Source of the DNA: Candidatus Gastranaerophilales bacterium
Lineage (GTDB): Bacteria > Cyanobacteriota > Vampirovibrionia > Gastranaerophilales > Gastranaerophilaceae
NCBI GenBank assembly: GCA_944325555.1
Contig: CALVAN010000010.1
Coordinates: forward strand, 1-64,000
Reading direction: 5' to 3'
Length of the DNA: 64,000 nt
Each line of letters opens with the position of its first letter. Position 1 is the stretch's first letter. The translations under genes and the position numbers were made by a program. Positions 33,322 through 43,555 of the stretch are shown here, in pieces. The notes below the pieces were generated by a model. It had not been told where the DNA came from and ran no database searches. It saw nothing but the letters and a program-made list of their open reading frames with translations.

Positions 33322-34780
33322 TAGCAATACTACCCACATAAAGCGTGAGGTTCTTGTCAGACTTATTCATGCTTTTATAAATCAGGAAATGGGCAATATC
33401 AGAGAATTACCGTTTCAAATGCGCCCAAAAAACGGCGAAGCACCTTACAGATGCTGTATTTATAAGGAAAGAGCAATTCTTCGCCAGAGAGCGATTGCAG
33501 GGCTAGGCTTAAGCGTTGAGTCCGATGACGAAATGACCTCGCTCAATACATACGCTCAACAGGCAATGGACAGAAAAGAGCCGGAGAAAGAAATTTTGAC
33601 GGTTGTCGATGCGGCTTGCAAAGGCTGCGTACCGAGCCGTGTTTATGTTACGGAACTGTGCCAGGGCTGCGTTGCAAGACCTTGCGTGTCTACATGTAAA
33701 TTTGGCGCAATACAGATTAAAGACGGCCGCTCAGTAATTGACGGCGAAAAATGCAAAAACTGCGGTATGTGTATGCAGGTTTGCCCATACAGTGCTATCG
33801 TAAAACTTAAAGTTCCCTGCGAAGATGCTTGCCCTGTCGGTGCAATTCACAAAAATGAAATGGGTCATGCCGTAATAGACTTTGACAAGTGCATAAGCTG
33901 CGGTGCTTGCGTTGGCGCTTGCCCGTTCGCTGCAGTACATGAAAAAAGTCAGGTTATAGATATTTTAAAAGAAATGAAAGCCGGCAAAAAGGTTGTGGCT
34001 ATGGTTGCACCTGCAGTTGTCGGACAGCTGCCTGTTTCTGTTAATAAGATTGCTCAAGCTCTTATTGAATCAGGCTTTTCTGAAGTGTTTGAGGTCGCTC
34101 AAGGCGCTGATACCACTGCAAGAACCGAGGCTGATGATTTTAAAGAAAGAATGGAGCGTGGCGACGAGTTTATGACAACATCGTGCTGTGCAGCTTATAA
34201 TGAGCTTGTTGACAAGCATATACCTGAGTTAAAAGCATTCCGTTCTGATACAAGAACACCGATGTATTACACGGCTAAATTTGTTAAAGAACAGTATCCC
34301 GACTGCGTAACGGTGTTTATCGGCCCGTGCGTTGCAAAAAGAAAAGAAGCGCAAAAAGAAGAATACACCGATTACGTCATGAACTTTGAGGAAATGGGTG
34401 CGTTGTTTGTTGCTTTGAATATAGAAGTTGCAAACTGTGAGGATTACCATTTTGCTAACGAAGCTTCAAAAGAAGGCCGCAACTTTGCCGTAACTGGCGG
34501 TGTTGCCGAATCTGTTAAGGTGGCTTTAAAAGACTTCCCGGAACTGTTCCCGACCTGTGTAAACGGTTTGAACACAAAATCAGTAAAAGATCTCAAAAAT
34601 TGGGCTAAAAAAGGACAGTGTCCGGAAGGTAATCTTGTTGAAGTTATGGCATGTGAAGGCGGCTGTGTTGCCGGTTCTGCATGTTTAAACAACAAACGTA
34701 TAACCACCAAGAAAATTCAGGCTTATGCCGGTGAAAGCAAATGCATTAACGATTTGCCCGTGATTGAGCCTAAAAAATAG
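33314..34780 (+). CDS. [FeFe]-hydrogenase, group B-like, with several Fe-S clusters
   Basis: Starting at the ATG at 33314 (a TTG three bases earlier is in frame) the product has 488 residues. The N-terminal 90 residues are not the usual hydrogenase start. Cysteine clusters follow (C102-C128, C147-C157, C193-C203, with extra Cys at 169 and 173). The H-cluster domain has L1 TTSCCAAY (C291, C292), L2 GPCVAKRKEA (C339) and L3 MACEGGCVAG (C447, C451). Unlike the sensor protein upstream, it keeps both L1 cysteines and so is probably catalytic. The maturases HydE, HydF and HydG are not in the window. A perfect 14-bp terminator follows. Confidence 0.85.
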   Translation: MDNSNTTHIKREVLVRLIHAFINQEMGNIRELPFQMRPKNGEAPYRCCIYKERAILRQRAIAGLGLSVESDDEMTSLNTYAQQAMDRKEPEKEILTVVDAACKGCVPSRVYVTELCQGCVARPCVSTCKFGAIQIKDGRSVIDGEKCKNCGMCMQVCPYSAIVKLKVPCEDACPVGAIHKNEMGHAVIDFDKCISCGACVGACPFAAVHEKSQVIDILKEMKAGKKVVAMVAPAVVGQLPVSVNKIAQALIESGFSEVFEVAQGADTTARTEADDFKERMERGDEFMTTSCCAAYNELVDKHIPELKAFRSDTRTPMYYTAKFVKEQYPDCVTVFIGPCVAKRKEAQKEEYTDYVMNFEEMGALFVALNIEVANCEDYHFANEASKEGRNFAVTGGVAESVKVALKDFPELFPTCVNGLNTKSVKDLKNWAKKGQCPEGNLVEVMACEGGCVAGSACLNNKRITTKKIQAYAGESKCINDLPVIEPKK

Positions 34781-34806
34781 CATAAAATGCATATATTAAA
34801 AATGTG

Positions 34807-34841
34807 AATCGGCAATAAAAATATTTTATTGCCGATTTGTT
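34807..34841 (+). terminator. Terminator of the hydrogenase operon
   Basis: AATCGGCAATAAAA and its perfect complement flank a three-base loop, followed by TTGTTT. It closes the five-gene operon. Confidence 0.85.
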
Positions 34842-34849
34842 TATGGATT

Positions 34850-36886
<2,037 letters not shown>

Positions 36887-36916
36887 TAAATGACTCATAC
36901 ACTCAACCTAATAATT

Positions 36917-36950
36917 AAGCCCTCAAAATTATTTTGAGGGCTTTTTATTT
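36917..36950. terminator. Terminator after dnaK (usable in both directions)
   Basis: AAGCCCTCAAAA, loop TTA and TTTTGAGGGCTT form a perfect 12-bp stem followed by T5. It separates dnaK from the convergent gene at 36963. Confidence 0.85.
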
Positions 36951-36962
36951 TACGTACTTATT

Positions 36963-37325
36963 TTATACGGTTACATTTACGTATTGCGGGTTGTTTTGGT
37001 TATCCGGAAGTACGTTCTGATTATCTGTTGCGCCTAAAACTGCGTCAATGTTATTCTGCCATTGGTCAACATCATATTCGTGCGGTCTGCTGTTGTATCT
37101 TTCCAGCCAGCGCTCAAATTTTTCTTCCATTTTTTGTATATAATTCTTTATGGTTGCCGGCTTTGGTATTCTGTATGCCCTGAGCATTTGGTTCGGCACA
37201 AGCATTTTATGTTCTTGTGTGTTTTCATTATTTTGATCGACAGTTGTGCCTTCGGTATCGTTTTGTTTTACCGGCATTTGATACGGCGTATAAACATATG
37301 GGGATGCATTAACAATAGTTGTCAT
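36963..37325 (-). CDS. Hypothetical protein of 120 residues
   Basis: I do not recognise this protein. The first 40 residues are Tyr/Pro/Asn/Gln-rich and likely disordered. A central helical region (about 52-98: PATIKNYIQKMEEKFERWLERY) carries several aromatic and acidic residues. The tail is again Asn/Gln-rich. There is no signal peptide or membrane span. It lies downstream of ispF on the same strand, but a terminator-like palindrome (37378-37397) stands between them, so it probably has its own promoter. It is convergent with dnaK. Confidence 0.5.
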   Translation of the reverse strand: MTTIVNASPYVYTPYQMPVKQNDTEGTTVDQNNENTQEHKMLVPNQMLRAYRIPKPATIKNYIQKMEEKFERWLERYNSRPHEYDVDQWQNNIDAVLGATDNQNVLPDNQNNPQYVNVTV

Positions 37326-37377
37326 AATCTAATCTACCTACTTTCCTTCACTTATATATATAAAGGAAATTTATGAC

Positions 37378-37398
37378 AAAAAATTGCGCAATTTTTTA
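37378..37398 (-). terminator. Terminator-like palindrome after ispF
   Basis: AAAAAATTGC and GCAATTTTTT make a 20-bp perfect palindrome that begins six bases beyond the ispF stop on the minus strand and ends in a T run. It would close the lptC-to-ispF operon. Confidence 0.6.
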
Positions 37399-37403
37399 TT
37401 AAT

Positions 37404-37889
37404 TTATATTGTTATTTCTTCCAGCATAACAACAGCATCAACTGCAAGGCATTTTCCTTCGCCTATGGGACCCATCATTTCCATAGTTTTTGCTTTAACA
37501 GAAACTTGTGAAATATTTATGTTTAAAACATGGGCAAGATTTGCTCTGATTTCGTTAATAAACGGGGCGAGCCTCGGGTGTTGTGTTTTTATTGTTGCAT
37601 CTATGTTATTAATTTTATAACCTGCTCTTACAACTTCGTAAAGTGTTTGTGCCAGCAGTTCTGTGCTGTCGCAGCCATAATACTGCGGATCTGTATCCGG
37701 AAAATGCTGCCCTATGTCACCCAGCGCAAGTGCTCCCAGCATTGCATCAATAATTGCGTGACAGAGTGCATCGGCATCCGAGTGACCGAGTAATCCTTTG
37801 TTGTGGTCAATTTTTACACCGCCTAGAATCAAATCTCTGTCTACTACAAACTGATGTAAATCAAAACCATGTCCTATTCTAAAGTGCAT
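37404..37889 (-). CDS. ispF: 2-C-methyl-D-erythritol 2,4-cyclodiphosphate synthase
   Basis: IspF closes the cyclic diphosphate ring in the MEP pathway for isoprenoids. The 161-residue product has the metal site GHGFDLHQF (D9, H11 numbering within the motif), the LLGHSDADALCHAIIDAMLGAL block (His near 41) and DIGQHFPDTDP. The usual family signature is kept, although the late KTMEMMGPIGEGK segment departs from the common KTTExLG-type form. It is the last gene of the long minus-strand operon and its start overlaps the HAD gene stop by 11 bases. Confidence 0.92.
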   Translation of the reverse strand: MHFRIGHGFDLHQFVVDRDLILGGVKIDHNKGLLGHSDADALCHAIIDAMLGALALGDIGQHFPDTDPQYYGCDSTELLAQTLYEVVRAGYKINNIDATIKTQHPRLAPFINEIRANLAHVLNINISQVSVKAKTMEMMGPIGEGKCLAVDAVVMLEEITI

Positions 37890-38697
37890 ATTTTTCTCCT
37901 ATGAATTTTACAACAGCGTTTGCAACTCCGTCATTATCAACCGAGTCAGTGATGTAATCAGCTACTTTTTTTAAATCCTCCGTTGCGTTGCCCATGGCAA
38001 CTTTTGTTCCGGCAGCAAGCAGCATTTCAATATCGTTATCTTGATCACCGCAAGCCATAATTTCTTCTTTTTTGATTCCCCACAATCCTGCAAGAAAACG
38101 AACAGCATTGCCTTTTGTTGCTTTGGGGTCTGAAAATTCGCAAAATCTTGGTGTTGAACGAATAACATAAAGTTTGTTTTTATATTTTTCAGCCATTTCT
38201 TTTTGAAGATCGGCTATTAACTCAACATTGTCATCTATTGCAAGTATTTTATTGACGCCCTTTATGTCGAGATTTTCGCAGTCGCCTACAACTTTGTATT
38301 CTATATTTCTGTCATCTACATACTCACGGACAAGCCTGTCATCATGCTCAACCATTAAAACATCATTTATATACAAGTTGAAAAATATATTGCGCTGCTT
38401 TAACTCTCGTATGACGTCTTTTGCCAGTGCCTCGTCCATCGGCTGTTCCCACAGTGTTGAGTCACCGTTTGTAAAATCTTTTATAAGTCCGCCCTGATAA
38501 CAAATCACCGGTGTGTTAAGCCCAAGCTCCTTTGCTATAGATTTTGTAGCTGCATACATTCTTCCCGTGCAAAGTACCACTTTAATTCCGTCTTGCACAA
38601 GTGATTTAAGGGTGTTTTGCACCCTTTGAGTGGCGGTATAATCTTTTCTGAAAATCGTTCCGTCTATATCCAGAACCAGCATTTTTATATTGTTCAT
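37879..38697 (-). CDS. Cof-type HAD hydrolase
   Basis: The 272-residue product is a HAD-superfamily phosphatase of the Cof subgroup with a large C2-type cap. Motif I is LDIDGT (D9, D11), motif II is VLCTGR (Thr near 43), and motifs III/IV are the late Lys and GDQDNDIEML (near 215-224). Such enzymes dephosphorylate sugar phosphates, FMN or similar small molecules; the substrate cannot be told from sequence. It lies between the Nudix gene and ispF in the operon, overlapping ispF by 11 bases. Confidence 0.8.
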   Translation of the reverse strand: MNNIKMLVLDIDGTIFRKDYTATQRVQNTLKSLVQDGIKVVLCTGRMYAATKSIAKELGLNTPVICYQGGLIKDFTNGDSTLWEQPMDEALAKDVIRELKQRNIFFNLYINDVLMVEHDDRLVREYVDDRNIEYKVVGDCENLDIKGVNKILAIDDNVELIADLQKEMAEKYKNKLYVIRSTPRFCEFSDPKATKGNAVRFLAGLWGIKKEEIMACGDQDNDIEMLLAAGTKVAMGNATEDLKKVADYITDSVDNDGVANAVVKFIGEKYAL

Positions 38698-38720
38698 AAT
38701 TTTATTATATTACGACAGGT

Positions 38721-39257
38721 CTAAACACCTGTTATAGCTGACCTTGCAAGTGCACAAATTGTCTTTGCATCATTAATTGTACCATTTTTTATAAGATTTT
38801 GCACATCTGTTAAGGGGAGTTCAAAATAATCCAAAATTTCGCCCTCGTCAGGATCCGGTTTGTCAAAGGTTAAGCCTGTTGCTTTAAACAGATATAATTT
38901 TTCGTTGCAGATACCAAAGGTCGTAAAAATATACCCCAGAGATTCCCAGTTTTTGGCAACATAGCCTGTTTCTTCCCTGAGTTCTCTTTTGGCTGCTTCT
39001 AGAGGACATTCTCCTTTTTCCAGTCTGCCTGCGGGCAGCTCTGTCTGGACGGATTTTACCGCATAGCGATACTGTTTTACCAGCAGCACATTACCGTTAT
39101 TCTTCAGCGCAAAGATAACGACTCCGCCGGGGTGGTGTATAATTTCTCTGTGTCGAACAAGACCGTCGGAGAGGACAATTTCGTCATCTGTTATTTCAAA
39201 AATTTTTCCTTTATAAACAGTCCTGCTCGAGAGTGTTTTTTCTGCATATTTATCCAT
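38721..39257 (-). CDS. nudF: Nudix hydrolase, ADP-ribose pyrophosphatase-like
   Basis: The 178-residue product has a full Nudix box, GRLEKGECPLEAAKRELREETG (about 76-97), with the REEx(T)G catalytic core REELREETG-like at its end. Length and the N-terminal strand pattern resemble ADP-ribose pyrophosphatases. It sits six bases after the upstream phosphatase gene in the operon. Housecleaning of nucleotide sugars is the likely role. Confidence 0.8.
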   Translation of the reverse strand: MDKYAEKTLSSRTVYKGKIFEITDDEIVLSDGLVRHREIIHHPGGVVIFALKNNGNVLLVKQYRYAVKSVQTELPAGRLEKGECPLEAAKRELREETGYVAKNWESLGYIFTTFGICNEKLYLFKATGLTFDKPDPDEGEILDYFELPLTDVQNLIKNGTINDAKTICALARSAITGV

Positions 39258-39263
39258 TTATAA

Positions 39264-39932
39264 TTAATACTCCAAAATTGTTTTCTTCAGCTCGTCAATT
39301 GTCTGCACAATGTTTTGTGCACCATTTTTTATAAGAAAATCTTTATTTTTGTACCCCCAGCAAACACTTATGCAAGGCAGATTTGCATTTTTTGCCGTTT
39401 GAATATCTACTTCGGAATCGCCCACATACAAACATTTACCCTGACAATTAAGCTGTTTTATAATCTTTAAAACTCCGTCAGGACAGGGCTTTTTTCGTAT
39501 ATCTGTACACTCGCCGGCTGCAGTTTTTATTAAATCTCCAAAATAATGTCTGCAAAGCTCCTTTACTGCAGAATCAAATTTGTTTGAAACTACCGCACAG
39601 GTTATACCGTTTTGGTTTAAGGTTTTTAGCATTTCAACAACACCGTCATAGGGGCGTGTTTTTTCATACATTGTTTTTGAATAGTGTTCTTTAAAGATTC
39701 CAAGGCATTTTTCAAAATTCGGGTTGTTTTCTCCGTCTGGGATTGCTCTTTCTATAAGTTTTCTTACTCCGTTTCCAACAAAATCTCTGATTTCATCAAG
39801 AGTTCTTTCTTTGTAGCCGAATTGTTTAAGTGCATAATTTGTGCTTTCATAAAGGTTTTCCAGCGTAAACAAAAGCGTTCCGTCAAGATCAAAGATTACA
39901 GCCTTTAGCTTACACTGCGACTGATTTAGCAT
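39264..39932 (-). CDS. gph: HAD phosphatase, phosphoglycolate phosphatase-like
   Basis: Starting at the ATG at 39930-39932 (AAGGA eight nt upstream) the product has 222 residues; a longer start at 39992 lies inside the upstream gene. Motif I is FDLDGTL (D14, D16), motif II is VVSNKFD (Ser near 113) and motif IV is YVGDSEVDI (near 168-176), with a C1-type helical cap. This is the layout of Gph/PGP-type phosphatases. It overlaps the upstream YihY gene by 23 bases. Confidence 0.75.
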   Translation of the reverse strand: MLNQSQCKLKAVIFDLDGTLLFTLENLYESTNYALKQFGYKERTLDEIRDFVGNGVRKLIERAIPDGENNPNFEKCLGIFKEHYSKTMYEKTRPYDGVVEMLKTLNQNGITCAVVSNKFDSAVKELCRHYFGDLIKTAAGECTDIRKKPCPDGVLKIIKQLNCQGKCLYVGDSEVDIQTAKNANLPCISVCWGYKNKDFLIKNGAQNIVQTIDELKKTILEY

Positions 39933-40791
39933 TTTCTTTTTCCTTTTGTTCAAGCTTTTTGTAGGCTTGCGAGTTGATTTCTCCGCCGACAAGCATCATT
40001 AAAGACGAATAATACAGCCATACCATAAGCATTACAAAAGCCCCGATAGAGCCGTAAACCCTGTTGTAGGTATGCAAATTGTTGATATAAACAGAAAAAC
40101 ACCACGAACCGAACAACCAGCAAAAACAGAAAAATAAAGTTCCTGGCAGCGCAGCCTTGCTTTTTAGCTTGTCAGAACCTTCCCATGCCGGCAGCAGAAA
40201 ATAGTTAAGGTACGCAGTCAGATAAAGTGCAATAAAGGCAAAAAACCAGCGGCCTATCATAAATACACTTATAAACAACGAGGAAAAGTTTATGAAATTA
40301 AGTGCAAATTGCAAAAGCACCTTGCCAAATATTACCATGTTAATAATGATGAACATAAAAAATATGTTAACAAATACCATTAATATAGAAATAGTTCTTG
40401 TTACGATTAAGTTCCTGTGTTCTTCTATTCCCAGTGCTCTGTTCATGCCTTTTATAATACAAAATATTGCGTTTGAAGATAAAAACACGGTAATTACAAA
40501 ACCAAATACCGCCACAAGACCGCCGTGCTGAAATATCAAAACCTCGTTTAAAACTTCTTTTATAAGATTTACGGAGTCTGTCGGAGCAACGGAATCCAGA
40601 AAGTGAATTATCGGCATAAACTGTGATTTTTTGCCAAGCAGTGTAAAAAACGACATCATAAACAGCATAAACGGAAATATTCCGATAGCAAACCAGAACC
40701 CCATTTCGGCTGCCATACCCATAAAATCATCAATGATAATACGGTTTATTAGATTTTTTAAATAATTAAACGATTTTTGCAAAAGGATCAT
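39910..40791 (-). CDS. YihY/BrkB-family inner-membrane protein
   Basis: The 293-residue product has about six membrane segments, among them FWFAIGIFPFMLFMMSFFTLL (near 32-52), LVAVFGFVITVFLSSNAIF (near 93-111) and a final FVMLMVWLYYSSLMMLVGGEINS, which holds the family's conserved GGEIN motif. The family (UPF0761, sometimes miscalled ribonuclease BN) has no settled function. It lies four bases after nrnA in the lpt operon and overlaps the next gene. Confidence 0.85.
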   Translation of the reverse strand: MILLQKSFNYLKNLINRIIIDDFMGMAAEMGFWFAIGIFPFMLFMMSFFTLLGKKSQFMPIIHFLDSVAPTDSVNLIKEVLNEVLIFQHGGLVAVFGFVITVFLSSNAIFCIIKGMNRALGIEEHRNLIVTRTISILMVFVNIFFMFIIINMVIFGKVLLQFALNFINFSSLFISVFMIGRWFFAFIALYLTAYLNYFLLPAWEGSDKLKSKAALPGTLFFCFCWLFGSWCFSVYINNLHTYNRVYGSIGAFVMLMVWLYYSSLMMLVGGEINSQAYKKLEQKEKENAKSVAV

Positions 40792-40795
40792 TTAT

Positions 40796-41767
40796 CTATC
40801 CCAAAACTTTTCTTATTTCTTCAACAAGCTTGTCTTTAGCAATATTAAGAGGCTTGCGTATTGTGCAGCCTGCCGCAAAAGTGTGCCCGCCTCCGCCAAA
40901 TACCTGTGCCACAACGCTTATATCGGCAGTTTTGCTTCTCAGGCTTACCTTTGATGTGTTTTCATCCACTTCTTTGATTACATAAGAAACCTCTGTTGTT
41001 TTTATACGGCGCAATTCTTCAACAAGCCCTTCGGTGTAGTCATTTGTGGCGTTGTATTTTTCCATATCTTTGTTTGTTATGCAGATTCCTGCAATACGAT
41101 TGTTGTCTAAAAATTCTGCGTTAATCATACAGTTAGCGTGCAAAAGCACCATGTTTCGGGGCTTTGATTCATAACAGTATCTGGAAATCTGTGCAGGGTC
41201 TGCGCCCAGCTCTATAAGTTCAGAGGCTTTCAACAGTGTTTGAGCGGTTGTATTTTCGTATCTAAAGCCGCCTGTGTCCGTTAAAATAGCAGCGTATAAT
41301 GCGCAGGCGGTATCTTTATCTATTTTTAAATCAAGTTCTTTAAAAATATCTAACATAACCTCGCCGCAACTGCACGCATTGGCGCATACGTGGTTTATTG
41401 TGCCGAAATTTGTATTTGTTTTGTGGTGATCAATGTTTATTCTGACAGAAGATTTTTCAAACAACGGCAGGGAATCTCCCATTCTGTCTTTTGCTGCAAT
41501 ATCAACGGATATTGCAATATCATATTGTTTTTCTTTGACATTTTCCGGTGAAACCGCTTTATTTATATACGGAATAAAATTATAAATCTCCGGAATTATT
41601 CCGTTGTAGACCATATCCACGCATTGTTCACTTTTGTTAAAGTTGTTTAAAATAACCTGATAAAGTGCACTCATTGATCCCAGGGTGTCCCCATCAGGAT
41701 TGACATGAGAGATAATCAGTATATTATTTGCATTTTGTATTGCTATTTTAAATAATTCTAAATCCAT
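40796..41767 (-). CDS. nrnA: NrnA-type DHH phosphodiesterase
   Basis: NrnA degrades very short RNAs and 3'-phosphoadenosine phosphate. The 323-residue product has the DHH motifs ISHVNPDGDTLGS (about 19-31), a conserved Asp in SVDIAAKD (near 88), NIDHHKTN (near 111-118) and the C-terminal DHHA1 motif GGGGHTFAAG (near 289-298). Length is normal. It lies between lptA and yihY in the operon with gaps of 35 and four bases. Confidence 0.9.
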   Translation of the reverse strand: MDLELFKIAIQNANNILIISHVNPDGDTLGSMSALYQVILNNFNKSEQCVDMVYNGIIPEIYNFIPYINKAVSPENVKEKQYDIAISVDIAAKDRMGDSLPLFEKSSVRINIDHHKTNTNFGTINHVCANACSCGEVMLDIFKELDLKIDKDTACALYAAILTDTGGFRYENTTAQTLLKASELIELGADPAQISRYCYESKPRNMVLLHANCMINAEFLDNNRIAGICITNKDMEKYNATNDYTEGLVEELRRIKTTEVSYVIKEVDENTSKVSLRSKTADISVVAQVFGGGGHTFAAGCTIRKPLNIAKDKLVEEIRKVLG

Positions 41768-41802
41768 AGATGTATTATAATATAAATTTAAAAGTACTTA
41801 AA

Positions 41803-42780
41803 TTATTCCGTTAAATTGTTGCTTTTACTGTCAACATTTCTTATGACTGTTTTTACATTACCTTCTGCAAAGAAGTTTTTCGGGTTAATATACATTTTAA
41901 TTCTGTCTGCTTCTATAGAACGCATTTGTTCCACGATTGTTGAACGACCGATAAATACGATTTCATTAGGTTTGTTGGTTTTCGGGTCGGGATAAACCGT
42001 GGCTTTGGGTCCTTTTGCGTCGTAATCTTTGTATATTACGTGTACTTTGCCTGAGGCCTGTATAATGTTTGATGCTTTGTAATATTCTTGTCTGTCAGAC
42101 CAAACATTTATGCGTGTGCCGTCCATATCCACATCGCTGTGAGCGTTGCCCAAGCCGTATGCAATTTCTTGAACGGCGTCGTATATAAATTTATCTGCGG
42201 TTATAACACTGTCTTTTTGTTTTAATCTTCCGTGTCCGGTGAGGGTTATTTTTTGCAGGTCGCCGTTTTTGTTAAGGTTTGCGACAGCAGAGTCAGAGAA
42301 GGTTTCAACATCTTTGTAATAAATAATTACTCCGCCTCGAGCAGTCAGGGTTTTTGTTTTTGTATCATAAGACTGAGTATCGGCAGTTATTATAACAGTG
42401 GGCTTTTGGGCATCTTTTGGCGTAACGGTTGTTTGCGTGTTGCCTTCCGCTTTTATTGTTTTGTTTAACAAAGACATTTTCAAAATGTTTGCTTTAATTT
42501 CGTTTGTCTTGTCTTGTTTTACCTGTACAACATAAGGCTGGTCGTACATAACCGCATCTGTAAGCTGTTTTGTCTTGGGGTCAATAAAGACCTCAGCTCT
42601 CGGAGATTTTGCGTTTATATCATCCATTTTAACTTTTACGTTGCCGTCAAATTTTGCCTTGTTTTCTTCCATTTTAAAGGTCTGTTTGTCTGATTCAATA
42701 GACAAATCGGCGGCAAGTGCAATGCCTGCACCGGCAAGTAATATAAAAGTTAAAACAACTATATACTTAAATTTTTTCAT
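41803..42780 (-). CDS. lptA: LptA/OstA-like periplasmic LPS-bridge protein
   Basis: LptA forms the periplasmic bridge that carries LPS to the outer membrane. The start ATG is at 42778-42780 with GGGGA seven nt upstream. The 325-residue product has a signal peptide (YIVVLTFILLAGAGIALA). It is about twice the usual LptA length and has two OstA-like beta-jellyroll regions: one from DLSIESDKQTFKME and a second from about residue 190, where ITADKFIYD repeats the pattern. A duplicated or elongated bridge is inferred. The start overlaps the lptC end, and the two are coupled. Confidence 0.8.
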   Translation of the reverse strand: MKKFKYIVVLTFILLAGAGIALAADLSIESDKQTFKMEENKAKFDGNVKVKMDDINAKSPRAEVFIDPKTKQLTDAVMYDQPYVVQVKQDKTNEIKANILKMSLLNKTIKAEGNTQTTVTPKDAQKPTVIITADTQSYDTKTKTLTARGGVIIYYKDVETFSDSAVANLNKNGDLQKITLTGHGRLKQKDSVITADKFIYDAVQEIAYGLGNAHSDVDMDGTRINVWSDRQEYYKASNIIQASGKVHVIYKDYDAKGPKATVYPDPKTNKPNEIVFIGRSTIVEQMRSIEADRIKMYINPKNFFAEGNVKTVIRNVDSKSNNLTE

Positions 42781-43348
42781 CAAAATTCCCCTTTTTATAC
42801 AATTCTGTTCTTGAGCGTCCGATGATTTTTATGTTTGTCATCTTTTCGCTTAATACAGCTTCATTGCTGAAGGTTCTGAGTTCTCCCTTCTTCCTTATCA
42901 CAACATTGCCCTGAGCTGTTATATCTTTATCATTTCCCTGCCAAACAAAGCGGTCTGCACGTACGTCGGTGCCGTCTTTGTATATAAAATAAGAATTGTC
43001 ATAAAGCACTACTTTTTTCTTTTCTTCGCTATAAGTACCCATCGAAGATTCCATGCTTAAGACAACTTCGTCTTTGTCGTAAAAATTGCCTATTACATTA
43101 TAGAGTATTACGACTTTGTTTTTGCTGTCGTAGTATCCTTTTTCTGCGTACAATTCCCAGTATTTTTTATCTTCTTTTGTTTCCGTAATAATCAGATTTT
43201 GTACGTTAACTTCCTGCTTTTCTCCGGCACTTTTCAGGGCCTCTTTTTTAAAGTTTTTTGTAATAACCCCTGCAGCAATAAATGCCCAGCTGCACCCTAT
43301 AACTACCGCCAACAGGATTACAATATATGCAATCTTTCGTTTTGACAT
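42767..43348 (-). CDS. lptC: LptC-family LPS transport protein
   Basis: LptC anchors the LPS bridge to the inner membrane. The 193-residue product has an N-terminal membrane segment (AYIVILLAVVIGCSWAFIAAG) and a periplasmic jellyroll domain with GYYDSKNKVVIL and RADRFVWQGNDKDITAQGNV-type strands. It is the first gene of the long minus-strand operon, and its promoter must lie in the 207-bp gap shared with the RelA/SpoT-domain gene at 43556. Confidence 0.85.
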   Translation of the reverse strand: MSKRKIAYIVILLAVVIGCSWAFIAAGVITKNFKKEALKSAGEKQEVNVQNLIITETKEDKKYWELYAEKGYYDSKNKVVILYNVIGNFYDKDEVVLSMESSMGTYSEEKKKVVLYDNSYFIYKDGTDVRADRFVWQGNDKDITAQGNVVIRKKGELRTFSNEAVLSEKMTNIKIIGRSRTELYKKGNFDEKI

Positions 43349-43555
43349 ATCTATCTTTCTTTTTTGTATCGTTCCGCCATAATTTATTGAAAAAGGGAGA
43401 AACGACCCTTAACGGAAATTTTAACACGAAGGTATTCATCTTGGAATTGATGTAACAAAATATTTCATTTAAAAAATTTTTATTGTACAAATGACAAATT
43501 TTTTTGTTTATGGATTTAATAAATAGTAAGCCGAAAAAATAATGCAGGAATAAAA

